Part shown: piece after piece, positions 47,169 through 60,200 of the stretch | How positions within the stretch are numbered: the stretch's first letter is position 1 | How the letters are laid out: each line of letters starts with the position of its first letter | Assembly: GCF_902459465.1 (NCBI RefSeq) | Contig: NC_047077.1 | Coordinates: forward strand, 620,001-684,000 | Direction: 5' to 3' | Source of the DNA: Asterias rubens | Lineage: Eukaryota > Echinodermata > Asteroidea > Forcipulatida > Asteriidae | Length of the DNA stretch: 64,000 bases | Made by a program: the position numbers and the translations under genes | The notes under the pieces: model-generated | Told to the model about the DNA's origin: nothing | The model's database searches: none | What the model saw: the letters and a program-made list of their open reading frames with translations, nothing else

Positions 47169-48128
47169 ATTTTTAAAAGCTTAGAACCTCTCTCATGTTG
47201 TCATTTACTTTTGTAATTTGTAAAATTTCAAAACTAGTTTTGTCGTAGAATACAACATAAATATTTTAACAAGTATTGCAAGTTGCCCATTTGACAATGT
47301 TTGATTTAGTGCTATGAATTTGAACAACTTGGTGTTGATCGACTTGCTGAAACCTTGCTTGAACACCCACTTGAGATTGAAAAAAAAAACCCCACAAATA
47401 AATGTTTCCATACAATAAATAACCCCCTAAACCATGATTTTGCCCCTGCCTCAACCTCCTCCCCATATGTAAGTCTGTAACCCACTACACCCAGGTTTGC
47501 CCGATGGTTCCTCATTTATGTGCTATGAGTTATTCAATCTGATTGCGGAAATGTTCATGGTTTAAATTAAGGTTTCCCTCCTAAGGAACATTTAATGGGC
47601 CACCAAGGCAATGAACATCGGGGCAATCGACTCCGTTCAGTAAGCCTGTATGTGATTTTAAAAAACAGCAGCAGAAGTTCATATAAAAAAAACTTTTATT
47701 TATCCAAAAGTTTGTCCTTTAAATTATGAGGGCGCCACCAACGGCATGTAAATGGTTAAACATTAGAATTGGTGATACAAAAAATATTGCCCAGTCACTT
47801 AGAATACTAGTCATGTTTACACTTTTGTCAACAGTAAACACAACTCAAAATATTTGTATACAATATTTTTCAACTACTTTATTTTGAATTATATACCAAA
47901 AATAAAGTATACCAATCTTAAAGTTGGCGTTTTCGTGGTAAATTTGTAATTTAATTATTGACATTATCTTCTAATACACCATTGTTTCAGAACTGAAACA
48001 AAAGTTCAGAAATGTTTCAGTTACTTTCGGAAGTTTGCAGATTATGACATATTTCTGAATAATAAGTTCAGATATGATAATAAATTGACTGCTGCAGAAA
48101 TAAACAACAGTTGTGTGTTGTATTCGGA

Positions 48129-51100
48129 ATGTCTGCGCCGCAAGCAAAGAAGAGGGCGTAAGTATTTGTTGCATCCGCTTAAAAAAACCTTTTTTGTAGC
48201 GTTATTAATTAGGTTTTTTTAAGCCGGCCTACGTTAATTTACGTTGCAATTCACATTGCATGTACGGTTGTTTCTTGGTTGGGTCGTCATGGTCGTGGGT
48301 TGTTTATTGGGGTATTTGTTTGTTTGTATGTTTAATGTTTCTTTGGTCAGATGATCTTCCCTCAACAAGGTCTTTTAATCAACAAACATTGGTATATTTT
48401 CAGAGAAACGATTTCGGCCAGCATGCAATTGACTGAAATTGTTTTGACACACGACACTGCAGTGCCTGCACTGATTCCCCATAAATCGGTCCAATCCACT
48501 CCGTATCCTTGGCCCCAGCAGCCTGGTATCAAAATCCGTTTCGCTTTTTTGGAAAACCATCTGCAACGATCTGTATCATGAAACTTACCGATCTAATGCT
48601 TCAAGTTGCAGATAGCACTACACTTGGAATTGTTCAAATATGTATCACAGGTTTTGAGTAAAAATCAAATGAATTTTGAGTGAATTTTCTCAATGATCTT
48701 GACAACTTGTTTTCGAATTGCGCACGGTCTCATAATTAGTCGGGTTTTCTCAACCACTTATCATGAACGGTATGGAAAACTACATGTTTGAAGAATTTGT
48801 TTTTATAAGGCTTTAAAAAAATTTTTTCTTAAAACAGTGGCTTTCTTTCTCTACTTTTTTTGACCTCGCTGCTTATCCCGGTTGATTGGATTCAGTCCCT
48901 ACCCCTGGTTAGGTCTCCATGCTACCTGACTGAACAGGTCTTCTCTATTTTCTTGAGGATCCTCCCACGTCTAAAAACTGAAATGTCTATTGTCCTCTTC
49001 AAAAAAGTAAGGATGCTTTAATTCAGATAAATTTAGATTCTGGTACGTGTACAATACATGTAGAGGGCAATACTTGTGTACTAACAACTGAAATCTGTGG
49101 TTAACTCGTTTGGTTATGAACCCACAATCTTGTGATTGAACTTCACTCAGGCCCTGCAGTCCAGTCTAACCACTTAGCATTGTTTTCATTTCAATTTTCT
49201 AAATATTGTTATTGATATTGTTATTGATCAATCATACTTTACTGATCCACCAAGACACACAAGCCACCCAAATGATATTACACGTAGTCTCAGTCTTACC
49301 TGCCTGCCTGCATACTGTAGAAATAGCTCAAAAAGCACTTTCCTCTGTAGATACAGTTTACCACAGTTGGAGGCAAATCTTCTTAAATTCAATTCAAGTT
49401 TCATTCCGGATCTACATTCGTCTTTTTTGTACAATGTATGAATTTGATGCTCAACTTCCAAACACTGCAGATAGGAAAACAGTATTTTGAGGCATTTACT
49501 TATAATTAAACTCCCACCTCCATATGATTATGAATAAAGTTAGCAAAATGTCTTCCCTGACTAATGTACTTTCCATTCTGCTAACTACATGTTCGCTATC
49601 CTGGCCTGTACGCTTCATTTCCGAAAGGGCAAGGGCACTAAGGCCAAGGTACATGTAAAGGGCACCCTATGAATAAATTGTCAATTTCTACACGAGCATT
49701 TCAAGGGCACCAAGGCAATGACCAGGGGGCACGGAGGCAACCGCCTTGGTTGCCTCCGTGAAGTATCAGGCCTGGTTAACCATACTGTTGAATTACTTCT
49801 CTCACCAGTGATATGAAAGTGGTCATAATCGGTGATGCCTTCGTTGGGAAAACCACTTTCATCCGGCGGTACATGGAGAGGACATTCTCAGAAAATTTGG
49901 GGGTAAGTTTTTATGTGTCATCAAAACATGGTAATTTTATAAAGTTCAATGCACTTACTCTTAATAGAAACAAAAAACTGCTTTAATAGGATATTACTCT
50001 ACTCCTTTTGCACAGGCTGCATACTCCCCTCCGGGGAGCTGAGATGGTTTGAACCATCGGAATAAATTAAGGCCCAGTAACCAGGGGTAATAATGTTGGA
50101 AGAGCTTTGAGAAGCCCTCTGGGTGTGAAAAGCACTATTATAAAAACTGGTTATAGTTATTATTTTAATATTAGCCTGTTGGCCATTTAGTTCCGCTAAA
50201 AGGGATCCAATCACCCCAGGGATCAGTGGGTGACATTTTTATTGGATCTCCTTCCTAAAAGTCTGCAGACTGCTGGTTTTAAATGACTTAATGCTTGCAT
50301 AAAGATCATAGATGCCTTTTTGTTTCATCCATACTTTAGACTGTTGGTGCCTGCTTTTTCCTTAAACAATGGAAGGACTACAATGTGGCAATATGGGTAA
50401 GTACTCGGGCAAAGGCATACCATTATAGAATGTTAATGTTCTGCTATGGGTATGTTCAGACAGCAGACTAAGTTAGCCCTGAACTGGTTTCACTTTCGAG
50501 GTGGTCGTAATAAAAATTCCCCTTGCGTTTGGACAGCACTGAGTTAAACCCGATACAGTTTATCTTCACCTTTAAGATTTCAACGCAGGCGCAACCCCAT
50601 TACTTCATTATCCGGTTTATTGTCGTGTTCATTGGTCACTGTGTGTTTACGTACATGTAATGATCACGGAGGTCAATGGGTCATCTGTTGTGAGTTAATT
50701 CGGATGTGGTATTTTTTTTTGTCCACACACAGTCTTAAAAAGATAAACCCAAAGTGGTCTAAAGATAAATCCCCTAGCTCGACGGTCTAACTTTTATGGG
50801 TTGAACCCGATTTGGTCTCACTTCAGAGCCATTCAGACACAGTGCACACAGAGTTGAGCTCGATCAGGTTGAACCATGAGTTAAACCATGGAGGTCCATG
50901 GTTAAACCGACTTTAGTACTGTTTCTGAACGACCTCAAACACCCAATACATAGCTATGCCTTTAGTCTTCATCATGTTCACAACTTTACAGTAAACATGC
51001 TGTTTGATAACAAACAAACTAAATGAAACCATACAAAGACCTTATCAATGCAGTTTGCAATTTCTCATAGAGGTGCCCCTTAAACCAGAGGGAAATTGTG

Positions 51101-51692
51101 GTGCCCCTTCAAGAAAGCGAAGTTCAAGGCCTGTGTTTGATGAAATAACAAAAAAACAAAAAAAAATACCTTGATGATGATATTGTATCTGTTGATATTG
51201 TAGGACACAGCGGGGGAAGAACGTTTCTCAGGGTTGAGCTCCTTCTACTGCCGGGATGCCTCGGCGGCCATCGTTGCCTATGACATCAGCAACCAGCGCT
51301 CCTTCGAACTCCTCTCAGAACGCTACCTCCCGCTCCTTGACGCAGCAAAGGAAGACTGTCTACTCTGCATCACAGGCATGAAACTAGACATCATCGATGA
51401 TAAAACCAGAGAGGTCGACCGGTGCCACGCCGAGAAGTTCGCCATGCAGTTGAACGCAAACCGTTTTAAGGAGGACGACACCAAGAAGCCGTACTTTGAA
51501 ACGAGCTCGCTAACTGGCGAAAACGTAGATGAGGTTTTTGACTTTATATTCTCAACGCTCTTGCCCACAGATAAGGACAACTCTAGTATTCATCGGTCGG
51601 GCAGTCAGCAGAGTAGAGGACTTATACATGTCGAGGATGATGACCTGCAGAGTGGATCAGAGATTAGAAGATCTAAAAATTGTTGTAAATGA
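48129..51692 (+). CDS. RAB20: Rab20-like small GTPase
   Basis: A Rab-family GTP-binding protein; Rab20 acts in endosome/phagosome maturation in vertebrates. Exons: 48129-48157, 49809-49902, 50340-50396, 51204-51692; joined frame 222 residues. G1 P-loop GDAFVGKT at 18-25; switch I Thr at about 42; then FFLKQWKDYNVAIWDTAG, whose LKQW..YN..IWDTAG pattern matches Rab20 rather than classic Rabs; G5 ETSSLTG near 159-165. Odd points: the catalytic Gln position of G3 is Glu (DTAGEE, residue 65), and G4 reads MKLD (119-122) instead of NKxD. The C-terminus is KNCCK, a CCX prenylation end like that of Rab20, after an acidic serine-rich tail. The first exon encodes only ten residues; its ATG is the only reasonable start joining in phase. 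Rab24 is the main alternative, since it too has atypical G3 and G4 motifs. Confidence 0.8.
49615..49795. repeat. Dispersed repeat J, reverse copy, before an exon
   Basis: GCTTCATTTCCGAAAGGGCA, CACCAAGGCAATGACCAGGG and GGTTGCCTCCGTGAAGTATC; complement of 30335-30620. It ends about 15 bases before the Rab20-like exon at 49809. Confidence 0.7.
50008..50155 (+). repeat. S2 SINE, 3' half
   Basis: TTGCACAGGCTGCATACTCC, GAGCTGAGATGGTTTGAACC, GTAATAATGTTGGAAGAGCT and GGGTGTGAAAAGCACTATTA match the tail of the copy at 30655. Confidence 0.7.
50462..50945. repeat. Inverted-repeat-like element in Rab20-like intron 3
   Basis: GTTCAGACAGCAGACTAAG on the left and TAGTACTGTTTCTGAACGAC on the right, with several GTTAAACC/GGTTTAAC-type blocks and GGACAGCACTGAGTTAAACC between. 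A weak MITE call. Confidence 0.4.
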
Positions 51693-51772
51693 AATTATTG
51701 ACTAGAGTGGCTATTATGGCTAGAGTGGGATTCGAACCAACGACCTCCGGATTAATGATTGTTTTTATCTGA

Positions 51773-51791
51773 AATAAATATATTCAATAAA
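51773..51791 (+). terminator. Two candidate polyadenylation signals of the Rab20-like gene
   Basis: AATAAA at 51773-51778 and again at 51786-51791, 80-100 bases after the stop codon. A short tRNA-like remnant (B-box complement, 51727-51750) lies between stop and signals. Confidence 0.5.
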
Positions 51792-52869
51792 ACTAACCCT
51801 TGAAAAATTCATTTCAAAATGTGGTAGAATTATTGAGACAATCCCTAAAAATCTGGAGGGTTATGTCCAAGCAGGAAGAATAATCCGCAATTGGAATACG
51901 CACAAATTTCATGCAGAAATGTTTCTCAGATTGAAACATTTTTGAATCCCTCTCTCTAAAACCACATTCCTAAGAAGGGAATTGTTTCTCAACATGTTAA
52001 ACATTATCAACAGCTGCAGTGCTTCATAACAAGCAAGTTTTTATGGTCGGTCATTAATTTGTTGAGCGATAACCAAAGGTACATGTATACCCTCCCTTTA
52101 CCCTTTAAATGTCTTGATATATGGTTGCACCAGAGCATTTTCACATTTGGTGTCGATATATCTGGAATCATTTTAAAAGCATTTACATTTTGAGTTGCAA
52201 TATTTAAGGTTCGTTCAGTTAGAATGTCAATTTATGCAATGAAGTATTCAAATCATGTTGACAATTAGATTATTTATCATCTTATGTGTAAATAACTTCT
52301 TACATTGTATTAAAAGATGTATAACTTTTAAAATGTTTTTTTTATTTAAATGCTGTTTACAGAATGCTTGGAAAGATCACACCAACCTTGACAACAACCA
52401 AAATTAATTTCAATTTTTATTTTTACCTTTTTTTATACTAAAATCAAAGTTTGAAGAAACCAAAGTCTGATTTCAAAGAAATCGCTATTCAAAATTAGTG
52501 AATAAATTTGTTATAGTTATTATTCCAAATTGAAGCCCTACATACCACCTAGAAATAATTGTCAAATTTGTTATAAAGCAAAAATGTTATAATCATAATC
52601 ATGGACTAAGCAATTGAAAGTGTAACTGATCCCACTCCGTTTTGGCAAGAACTACTTCAGTTTCAGTTTAAAACACGCATTAAAATTCATGCATGTTTCC
52701 CATATTCATCAAAAATGGAGTTTCTTTTTTGTGGTTATTGCAGTCAACTTTTTCAGACACGCACGCTGTGAGCAATTTGCCTGATTTTACTTTTAGTTGT
52801 TTATATACCGTGATGTTATTACCAACAATGCCTGATTTAACGTGATTTGATTTCTTCAAACTGAGCAAG

Positions 52870-53205
52870 TTCAAGTGTGCACCATGGTTGACCAAAGGTT
52901 GACTATTTTGTCTTGAACCCAGGCTGGTTGACCATTGATTGACTACTGTTGACGACCAATGGAACCAGCCTCATGATGACTATGGTTTCTTTCGTGGTCC
53001 CCATGCTAACATGTGTAAAGCGCAGAGGGGAACCAGTGACACAATAGTGAAAACGCGATAGGAAATGAAGTGTTGAATACTGTCGTAGCACCAATGGTTG
53101 ACTAGGCTTCCATATAAGTCGTTCTAGTGCGTCAGTGCGCATGTGTGTTGCTGGTCAGCAGTTGAAGTTAAAAGTAAAAGTGCACACTCGAACTTGCTCA
53201 AGTTT
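52870..53205. repeat. Inverted-repeat element, family E
   Basis: CAAGTTCAAGTGTGCACCAT on the left and GTGCACACTCGAACTTGCTC on the right, with GGTTGACCATTG and GGAACCAGCCTCATGATGAC shared with 520-815. Confidence 0.75.
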
Positions 53206-53209
53206 GCAC

Positions 53210-54300
53210 AGAAAAATGTTTGAACTGAACATTCATTGTTTGTATACAACTGACTAGCAAATGATGATTTTTTTTACAAGTAACTGATACATGAACTGAT
53301 ACTAAGCCAGGCGCACAAGGTCAATACAAGAATTCTATTATACTTATTATAAAATAAATAACAACAAAAACATAAACTTATCAACTCTTAACCAACTTTG
53401 TATAAATATTTTCTTACAAAACCACTTAAATTTTTGTTTAAAATATAGTTTTATTTATAAATAAAACTTTTGTGAAATCACAAAATAAAATTGATCAAAT
53501 GCCATATTATATGCGTATATTTATATCTGGCTCACTTTTTATTGTCCATTTTACTCGAGTGTCCCCATGATACTCTAATTACAAGTTTTATTTAACCAAC
53601 ATTGATTAAAAATTACAAAATAATATTCAAGATTATTTGAAAAGGAAAGTACATCTCAAATTATGGAAGACTTTTATTCATTAAAATACTATTTGCCGAG
53701 AAGTTATATAACAAAATATCGCATTCAGAAAATGACTGCACTGTATTTTACACCATCCCCAAATTTCATACAGCTGCAAAAAATACTTTTTAATACCAGT
53801 CACAAATTGTACATGTGAAGTGGAAGTGCCTTTGAATTGAACATGTTTTTATGGAATTTCCGCTGTAGCAATAAATTAGTATAATTTTTTTAACTATGGC
53901 ATGGTTTTTATAGATTTAAAACTAAGTTAAACACAATTCGAATATATGCATACAAAAGTAACTATTCGAAATTTTGTTTATAAATGGCAGGATTTGAAGA
54001 AGACAAAATTAATCTTCGAACAAAAATGAAATACCCTTAAAAAATAGCCTGGAAGTGAAGAGGAGCAATTAATTAACATACCCGTTATCTAAACTATAAA
54101 AAAAAAACATTTTTCCTGGCAAATACCAATACAATACCAAGTTTCAGAATTTAGTAACAAAAAGGGTTATACAGTAAAATAAGAAAATACTGGCAGTACC
54201 CAACCTATGATTATGATTGTATTTTATACCCTTTCATCAACATTTGACATCCAAAAAACATCCATGTGACAACATTTCACATAATAATTGTAAACAAGTG
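53210..54300. other. AT-rich intergenic DNA
   Basis: Long AT-rich stretch without recognised genes or element ends. Confidence 0.4.
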
Positions 54301-54324
54301 TTGTTTATTAATTTTTGGTTTTAC

Positions 54325-54560
54325 CCATATACACCGATGTGTGTAGCACTGTATTCTCAGTACTTTCCCGAGTCCTGTAAAAAAATCACAGGCATTTTAC
54401 TCGGGTGGGATTCGAACCCACGACCCTTGCAATTCTAGAGCAGTGTCTTACCAACTAGACCAAGTACCGAGTATACAGTGCTACACACATCGGTGTATAT
54501 GGGTAAAACCAAAAATTAATATTCTTTATCCCGATGCAAATTTAACATCTATTAAAGTGT
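54325..54560. repeat. S1 tRNA-like palindromic pair with central deletion
   Basis: Minus-strand arm (tail CACCGATGTGTGTAGCACTG, complement B-box GGGATTCGAACCCACGACC, TCTTACCAACTAGACC) joined at about 54463 directly to a plus-strand tail (AAGTACCGAGTATACAGTGC, ACACATCGGTGTATATGGG, TTTAACATCTATTA). Confidence 0.8.
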
Positions 54561-54591
54561 TGTTTACATTTCCTTTCTTCTCCACCATTAT

Positions 54592-54756
54592 TAAAGGAAC
54601 ACGTTGCCTTAATAAATGGCCGACCGTGTTAGTCAATGAGGTAAAAGGAAAACCGTGCAATTTTGAGTGATACTTGTGTGGATCATTATATTCTACTTTT
54701 AAAACATCTTTCCAACCATATGCATTTCATCCAAGGCAACGTGTTCCTTTAAGGTC
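54592..54756. repeat. Inverted-repeat element (TTAAAGGAACACGTTGCCTT ends)
   Basis: TTAAAGGAACACGTTGCCTT and AAGGCAACGTGTTCCTTTAA are perfect inverted copies about 165 bp apart. A compact MITE with a TTAA edge. Confidence 0.9.
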
Positions 54757-54964
54757 TTCATAATGTCATTGTTCGTTTATTTATTGTGTTGATTGTAGCT
54801 CGTGTTCTTCATATCGTTTGATGTACCTATATCAAGTAGTACAGACAACCTTAGAAGGCACATTACTCGACAAACAAGCAACCTTTTTATTGACCCCCTC
54901 CATCCACAAAGCTTTGTTGTAATTCAGATATTTGGAAGCAAATGTTCATTCAATAATAAGAAAA

Positions 54965-55395
54965 TTAGAAGGCTTACCGGCTGCATGCAACGCGTCGTCC
55001 GTTGGAGCTCCGCGGCCATTTTGATTCAAATACTGCACGTGCGATTGCGGACGTGACTGAAACCACTACGCGACTGGCCGCCGAACGCACGTGTTTGCTG
55101 CCAGGCCGATTTAAAAACGGCTCATACGGTGCCAACCAACTTTACAATGAGTACAAGTTTGCACGGCACAGCGACAGCCCTGCTCCCAATTGAATGCGAT
55201 GCTATTGCCACCAAACCTAAGGATCGCGACCACCGACTGCAGAAACAAAACTTTTTTAGCGGTCGATAAGGGCCGTCCTTGCACCCGATTTGATGGACGC
55301 AGCGGCCGCCAAAAGTCCTCTTCAAATCGCTCATCATAACCGCCACCCAAAACCGAAACCTTAACAGGGCTAGGGGCCAAGCACATGGTATCACT
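54965..55395. promoter_or_regulatory. CpG-rich island, possible promoter with first exon
   Basis: Abrupt GC/CpG-rich stretch between AT-rich flanks. On the minus strand an ATG at 55019 opens 14 codons (MAAELQRTTRCMQP) and ends at a good donor CCG|GTAAGC (54978|54977). No downstream exon could be found. Could be a promoter, a short transcript start or a decayed element. Confidence 0.35.
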
Positions 55396-56904
55396 TTATT
55401 ATAAGCAACGCTGCTGCAAGAGATGGATCTCTAAATTGACAGAAAATAATAATATGATGGCCGTGTTTCGATCTATATAACATAACTGTGTTGCAATCGA
55501 GTTTGCCACCAACAATAATTGGAAAATCAACAACATTTCCAGGTCCCAAAATGTAGTGCTTGACTTGTTTTTCGTTTGTTTGGCTATTTGATTGGGTTTT
55601 TACTACATCATTACTTTTGTTATTACTAATAAAGCCTACACTTTTAAGTTCAACTTTCAAAATTAAATCATAGCCAGCCAGACTAAGTGGCTTTCAGTGG
55701 CTTGCTCTTTCACAACACACTGGTAACAAAATTACTGGCGTTCATAGTTACCTATGTAACTTTAACAAATGCAATAGTGTATTTGACTTTAACCCTTCAA
55801 AGATCATCTGAAACATAGCTAATTTCGGTTAGCACTTTTATTATAGAAATATTAACGGAAAAAAATAAAAGAAACAAAAATAATATGATTTTGTCTTTTG
55901 AAATGTAGATGGAAAACATGAGAATTGTTTTGCAAATGTCCTTTTTGGGACATGACCTTTACTTTTGGAGAACGGAAGTGAAAGCATGGTGGAAGTAAAT
56001 CATATCTTGCAGCCATTTGTGGCTACTACGGGCATTTTGGTACCAGCCACTTGCGTCCACTAAAGTTAAAGGTTTTATACAGGATTGGTAAGGGTTTAAC
56101 ACATAGAATGTTCATGATTATGAAGTTCATACTAGCCTTTTTTTCTGTGACATATTTCCCTCTGAAACAAAGTCAAAATGCGAGGAAACTGTGTCTGAAA
56201 ACCTAAAAGGTTATTACAACCAAAATTAAGGACAATCTGTTTATATGCTGAAAAGTTGGCATGGTTTTTCAGTATTTTCTTCTGACTCACAGAGCGAATT
56301 AAGCCCAAACTTAACCAGGTTTGTTATTACAGATGGTTGATCACACAAAACATGAACACCGCATGCGACTATTAACATGATTTGTATACTGTGGATTAAA
56401 GCCATTATACACTTTCTGAACAGAAAAAAAAAAAAAAAGTTCACAGATTTACAAATAACTTACAGGGTTTACAGAATTAGAAGGTAATGGTAAAAGACTT
56501 CTCTTGAAATATTATTCCATGAAATGCTTTACTTTTTGAAAAAACATTAAAACAATAATCAGTTCTCGACATCGAGAATTACCGATTATAGTAAACACAT
56601 GTCATGACACGGCGAAATGTGCGGAAACAAGAATGGGTTTTCCAGTTATTTTCTCTCGACTCCGATGACCGATTGAGCCTAAATTTTCACAGGTTTGTTA
56701 TTTTATATATAAGTTGTGATACACAAGGTGTGGGGCTTGGAAAATACTGTTTACCAAAAGTGTCCAATGGCTTTAATACAGATCATCTAAATGAATTTAT
56801 ACAGACCATATAAATGAATTTCAACCAAACCTCCATTGTATTTATACACAACTAGCATTTGGTTAAATTCCTCTACAGGAAGAATACTGAAATCTAAACA
56901 AGCT

Positions 56905-57230
56905 TTAAAGGCACAGGACACATTTGGTAATTACTGAACAACATTAGTATAAAACTCACTTGGTAATGAGCAACAGAGAGTATAAAACAATGTGAGAAAC
57001 GACACCCTCTAAAGTAACATAGTTACTTACATAGATCCTCTCTGTCTAAAATATTTGAATCTGAGCTCAGGTAACTGAAAGCACACAAATTTGTGCAAAA
57101 AGGGTGTTTTTTCCCTTTATTTTCTTGCAACTTTGATTGTGACCAAAGTTTCACAGATTTGTTATTCTATGCATACACCAAGTGAGACTACTGGTCTTTT
57201 TTAATAACCAACCGAGTCCAGTGCCTTTAA
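56905..57230 (-). repeat. Family A MITE, reverse copy, in the SLC22A18 3' region
   Basis: TTTAAAGGCACAGGACACAT on the left and GAGTCCAGTGCCTTTAA on the right. It sits 67 bases past the SLC22A18-like stop codon, so is probably in its 3' UTR. A half copy lies next to it at 56655-56777. Confidence 0.8.
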
Positions 57231-57296
57231 GGCCCCTCTCCAAAACAGCAAGAAACTCACAATGCATGCCACTGTGCACGAAGACAACCCTGTTGC

Positions 57297-60200
57297 TCAA
57301 TTACGGAACAGTATTGCAAGCAATATACAATTGACCACGACACCTACAATACCAAATGAGTAGAAACCACAGGCTGCCAGAAGAGCTCCCCCTATTGTCG
57401 GCGCAAACGTGTTGACCAACGAACCGCCAGCATAACCCAAACCTAACATGGTACCTAAATAAGACAACATGGAATTTTTCTTGTTAGAAAGTTAAGTACA
57501 TATATATGTATAGTTTATTTGTAGTTTATTTTACCAAAGGGCGTAAATGGGTACCTGCTAGGATAGAGGTTGTGTAATGTCAGACTCTGAAAGGAGGGGG
57601 GGGGGGTAAACAGAAGATTAAAGCTACTATACATACCTGTATCAGTGGTTGTGACAATCTTGGTCATTACTGTACTTAGGATGACAGAGATCACACTGTT
57701 ACCGATTGTTAATGGAAGCATAACCACCATCAGGTGGAGAATATCCTGAGCTAGTGCCTGCAATTCAAATTAGTATAAATAGTCACTAACAAATCAATTA
57801 TATAATAGATGTTAAATTTGCATCAGGGATAAAGCATATTAATTTGGATTTCCCATACACCAATGTGTTATAGTACTGTATACTCGGTGCTTTCCCCCCC
57901 CCCCCTCCCCAAGTCCCGTGAAAAACATAGGATTCGAACTGTCTCTAGCTACCGCGCAATCCTCGGTAGTCTAGTTGGTAAGACACTGCTCTAGAATTGC
58001 AAAGGTCGTGGGTTTGAATCCCACCTGAGTAATATGCCTGTGATACTTTTTTTTACAGGACTCGGGAAAGTACTGAGTATACAGTGCTAACACACATCGG
58101 TGTATGGGAAAACCAAAATTAATGTAAATCAGTTATAGCAAACTTTTTCAACTGCACAATGAAATACTTAAAATAGACACAAGACTTGAACCAGCAGTTT
58201 TGAAGTCAGCAATTTGAGACAAAAACTCATGCAGAACCATCAAGATTTGTGGCAGGCTAGTCAGCTACAACCTTGTTTTAAAGTTTGGTCGATCTCACCA
58301 TTTTTTTTCCAGCGTGCCTTAATCGTTCTATTCTACATGCCCGCTCAAGTATGGTAACCTACAAAAAAAGCATCAAGTAAGAGAGCAACTGGTCCCCTTT
58401 CATTCTTCTTTGATCTTGTGATTTGTCTTACTGTATACAGTTTAGGGTGATCGTATAAAAACCTGATTCATTTCCAAGGGAATCGTGGCAGAATACTTGC
58501 ATTTTGACACCCCGTACTAAGTGTCCTACAAGCCCGTACAGTCGCTCAAAGGTTTTAAACAAACGTGCAAGCAAAAAGTAATTTTTGGCCAGTCGGTGTT
58601 GTTGTTCAGTACATCACTACCACGGGTTAGTGACGAGAGGTATTGATGACACACTGCTCATAGTATCGAGGCTGAGTAAGCTATCATAAAAGTTCTGTGA
58701 AAACTTACCAATAGTCCGAAGGATCCTATTAAGATGACCACAGATGCCCTGAGAAGTGCCATATCACTGAAGCGTTTAGTCAATGGTCCCATGCAAAACC
58801 CCTGTATAAGCTGCAGTCAAATCAAATAATATATCACATCAAAGTTAATACTTAATTTGCATGCAAAGTGTAGCCCAATTATTATAAAATAAAATACAAA
58901 AGTTTAATTTGTTGCTTTAAAAAAGGAAACAACTAATCCAAACTTCTTGTGTACATTTTGATTTACCAGAATCATAACAACCACATACGTGAAAAACATT
59001 CAATAATACAATACAACAGTGTTATATAATAGTTCGGGCCTTTATTACACGGCAACGACCCTGCAAGGTTTTAAACGGCAGTTAAAGAACGAGTCACTAC
59101 TTGTCTTGCACCAAGACAGTGCGTCGGATCCGAAAACAACTGGTTGTAAACAGACAGAGCTCCAGCTGGTTATTATCAACCGTTTAAACACCCCCACGTG
59201 ACGCACTCTCCACCAACAGGAATAGAGAAACTGTCTGAGGTACTAATGAATTATATATCAAACCCTAACACCAGTATTTTGTTGAAATACATTTTCTAAG
59301 TTGTTGACACTTACCATTCCAACGACGGCCATGCCAGACAGCATGTAGCCATTGAACTCTGCCGTTAAGTGAAATCTTTCCATAAGGATCATGGGAAACA
59401 TGCTCTGGAGTATAGCGTTGGGCAATGCTGAAACCATGGTAACGGTCAGGAAAAATAGCGCCCCCGGTGTCTGCGTTACCAGACTGATGTATTTTTCCAT
59501 GTTGAAAATTCCACTGTTTGTACTTTCTGTTGTTTCAGGAAAAAGAAAATCATGAATTTATGTTCACATTTTTCATTATAAAGGTTTTATACAGGATTGG
59601 TCAAACTGGGAAAAAAACAGTCGCAAACAGAGTTCATGTTTTGTCTGCTCTATGAATACCTTTAATGCTAAACTTTAATTTTAACTTTACAGATTACAAG
59701 CTTCAGCCAGCCCTATATTTCATGGAACCGAATTCCACGGTGTGAACCATAAAACAGAGCCGAGGGCACAGTATAGACCTTTATCATGCTGCCACCATCT
59801 TGGTCATGTTCCCAATGACAGTAATGGATGCTGATATTCTTTGCACAAAAAGAAACCAGACTAATTTTTTTCCAGCCTCAGTTTGGTTACATTGATTTGA
59901 ATGGAAGAAAATCAAGATGGCCGCAACATGATAAAGGTCTATTGGTCCCTGTCTACAACATGCTTTTGTCTAGTACTCAGACTAATAACAATTGTATTTC
60001 AAGATTACCTAAATTGAAATTTTAAAAGGTCAACCTACCCTCCTGTGTCTTGACTGGAACGACTCGTTTGGTTTGTGACGGAATGAAGATCTGTATGAGC
60101 ACTACACTGAGCAAGGAACCCAGGCAGGATACCAGGGCAGCATGCTGCTCACTGTAAACAAGACAGACAAATACCACAATAATGCTCAGTTCTTGTAGCA

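Noticed and set aside
51323..51580. Minus-strand 85-codon frame opposite the Rab20-like last exon
   Set aside because: Shadow of a conserved coding exon on the other strand.
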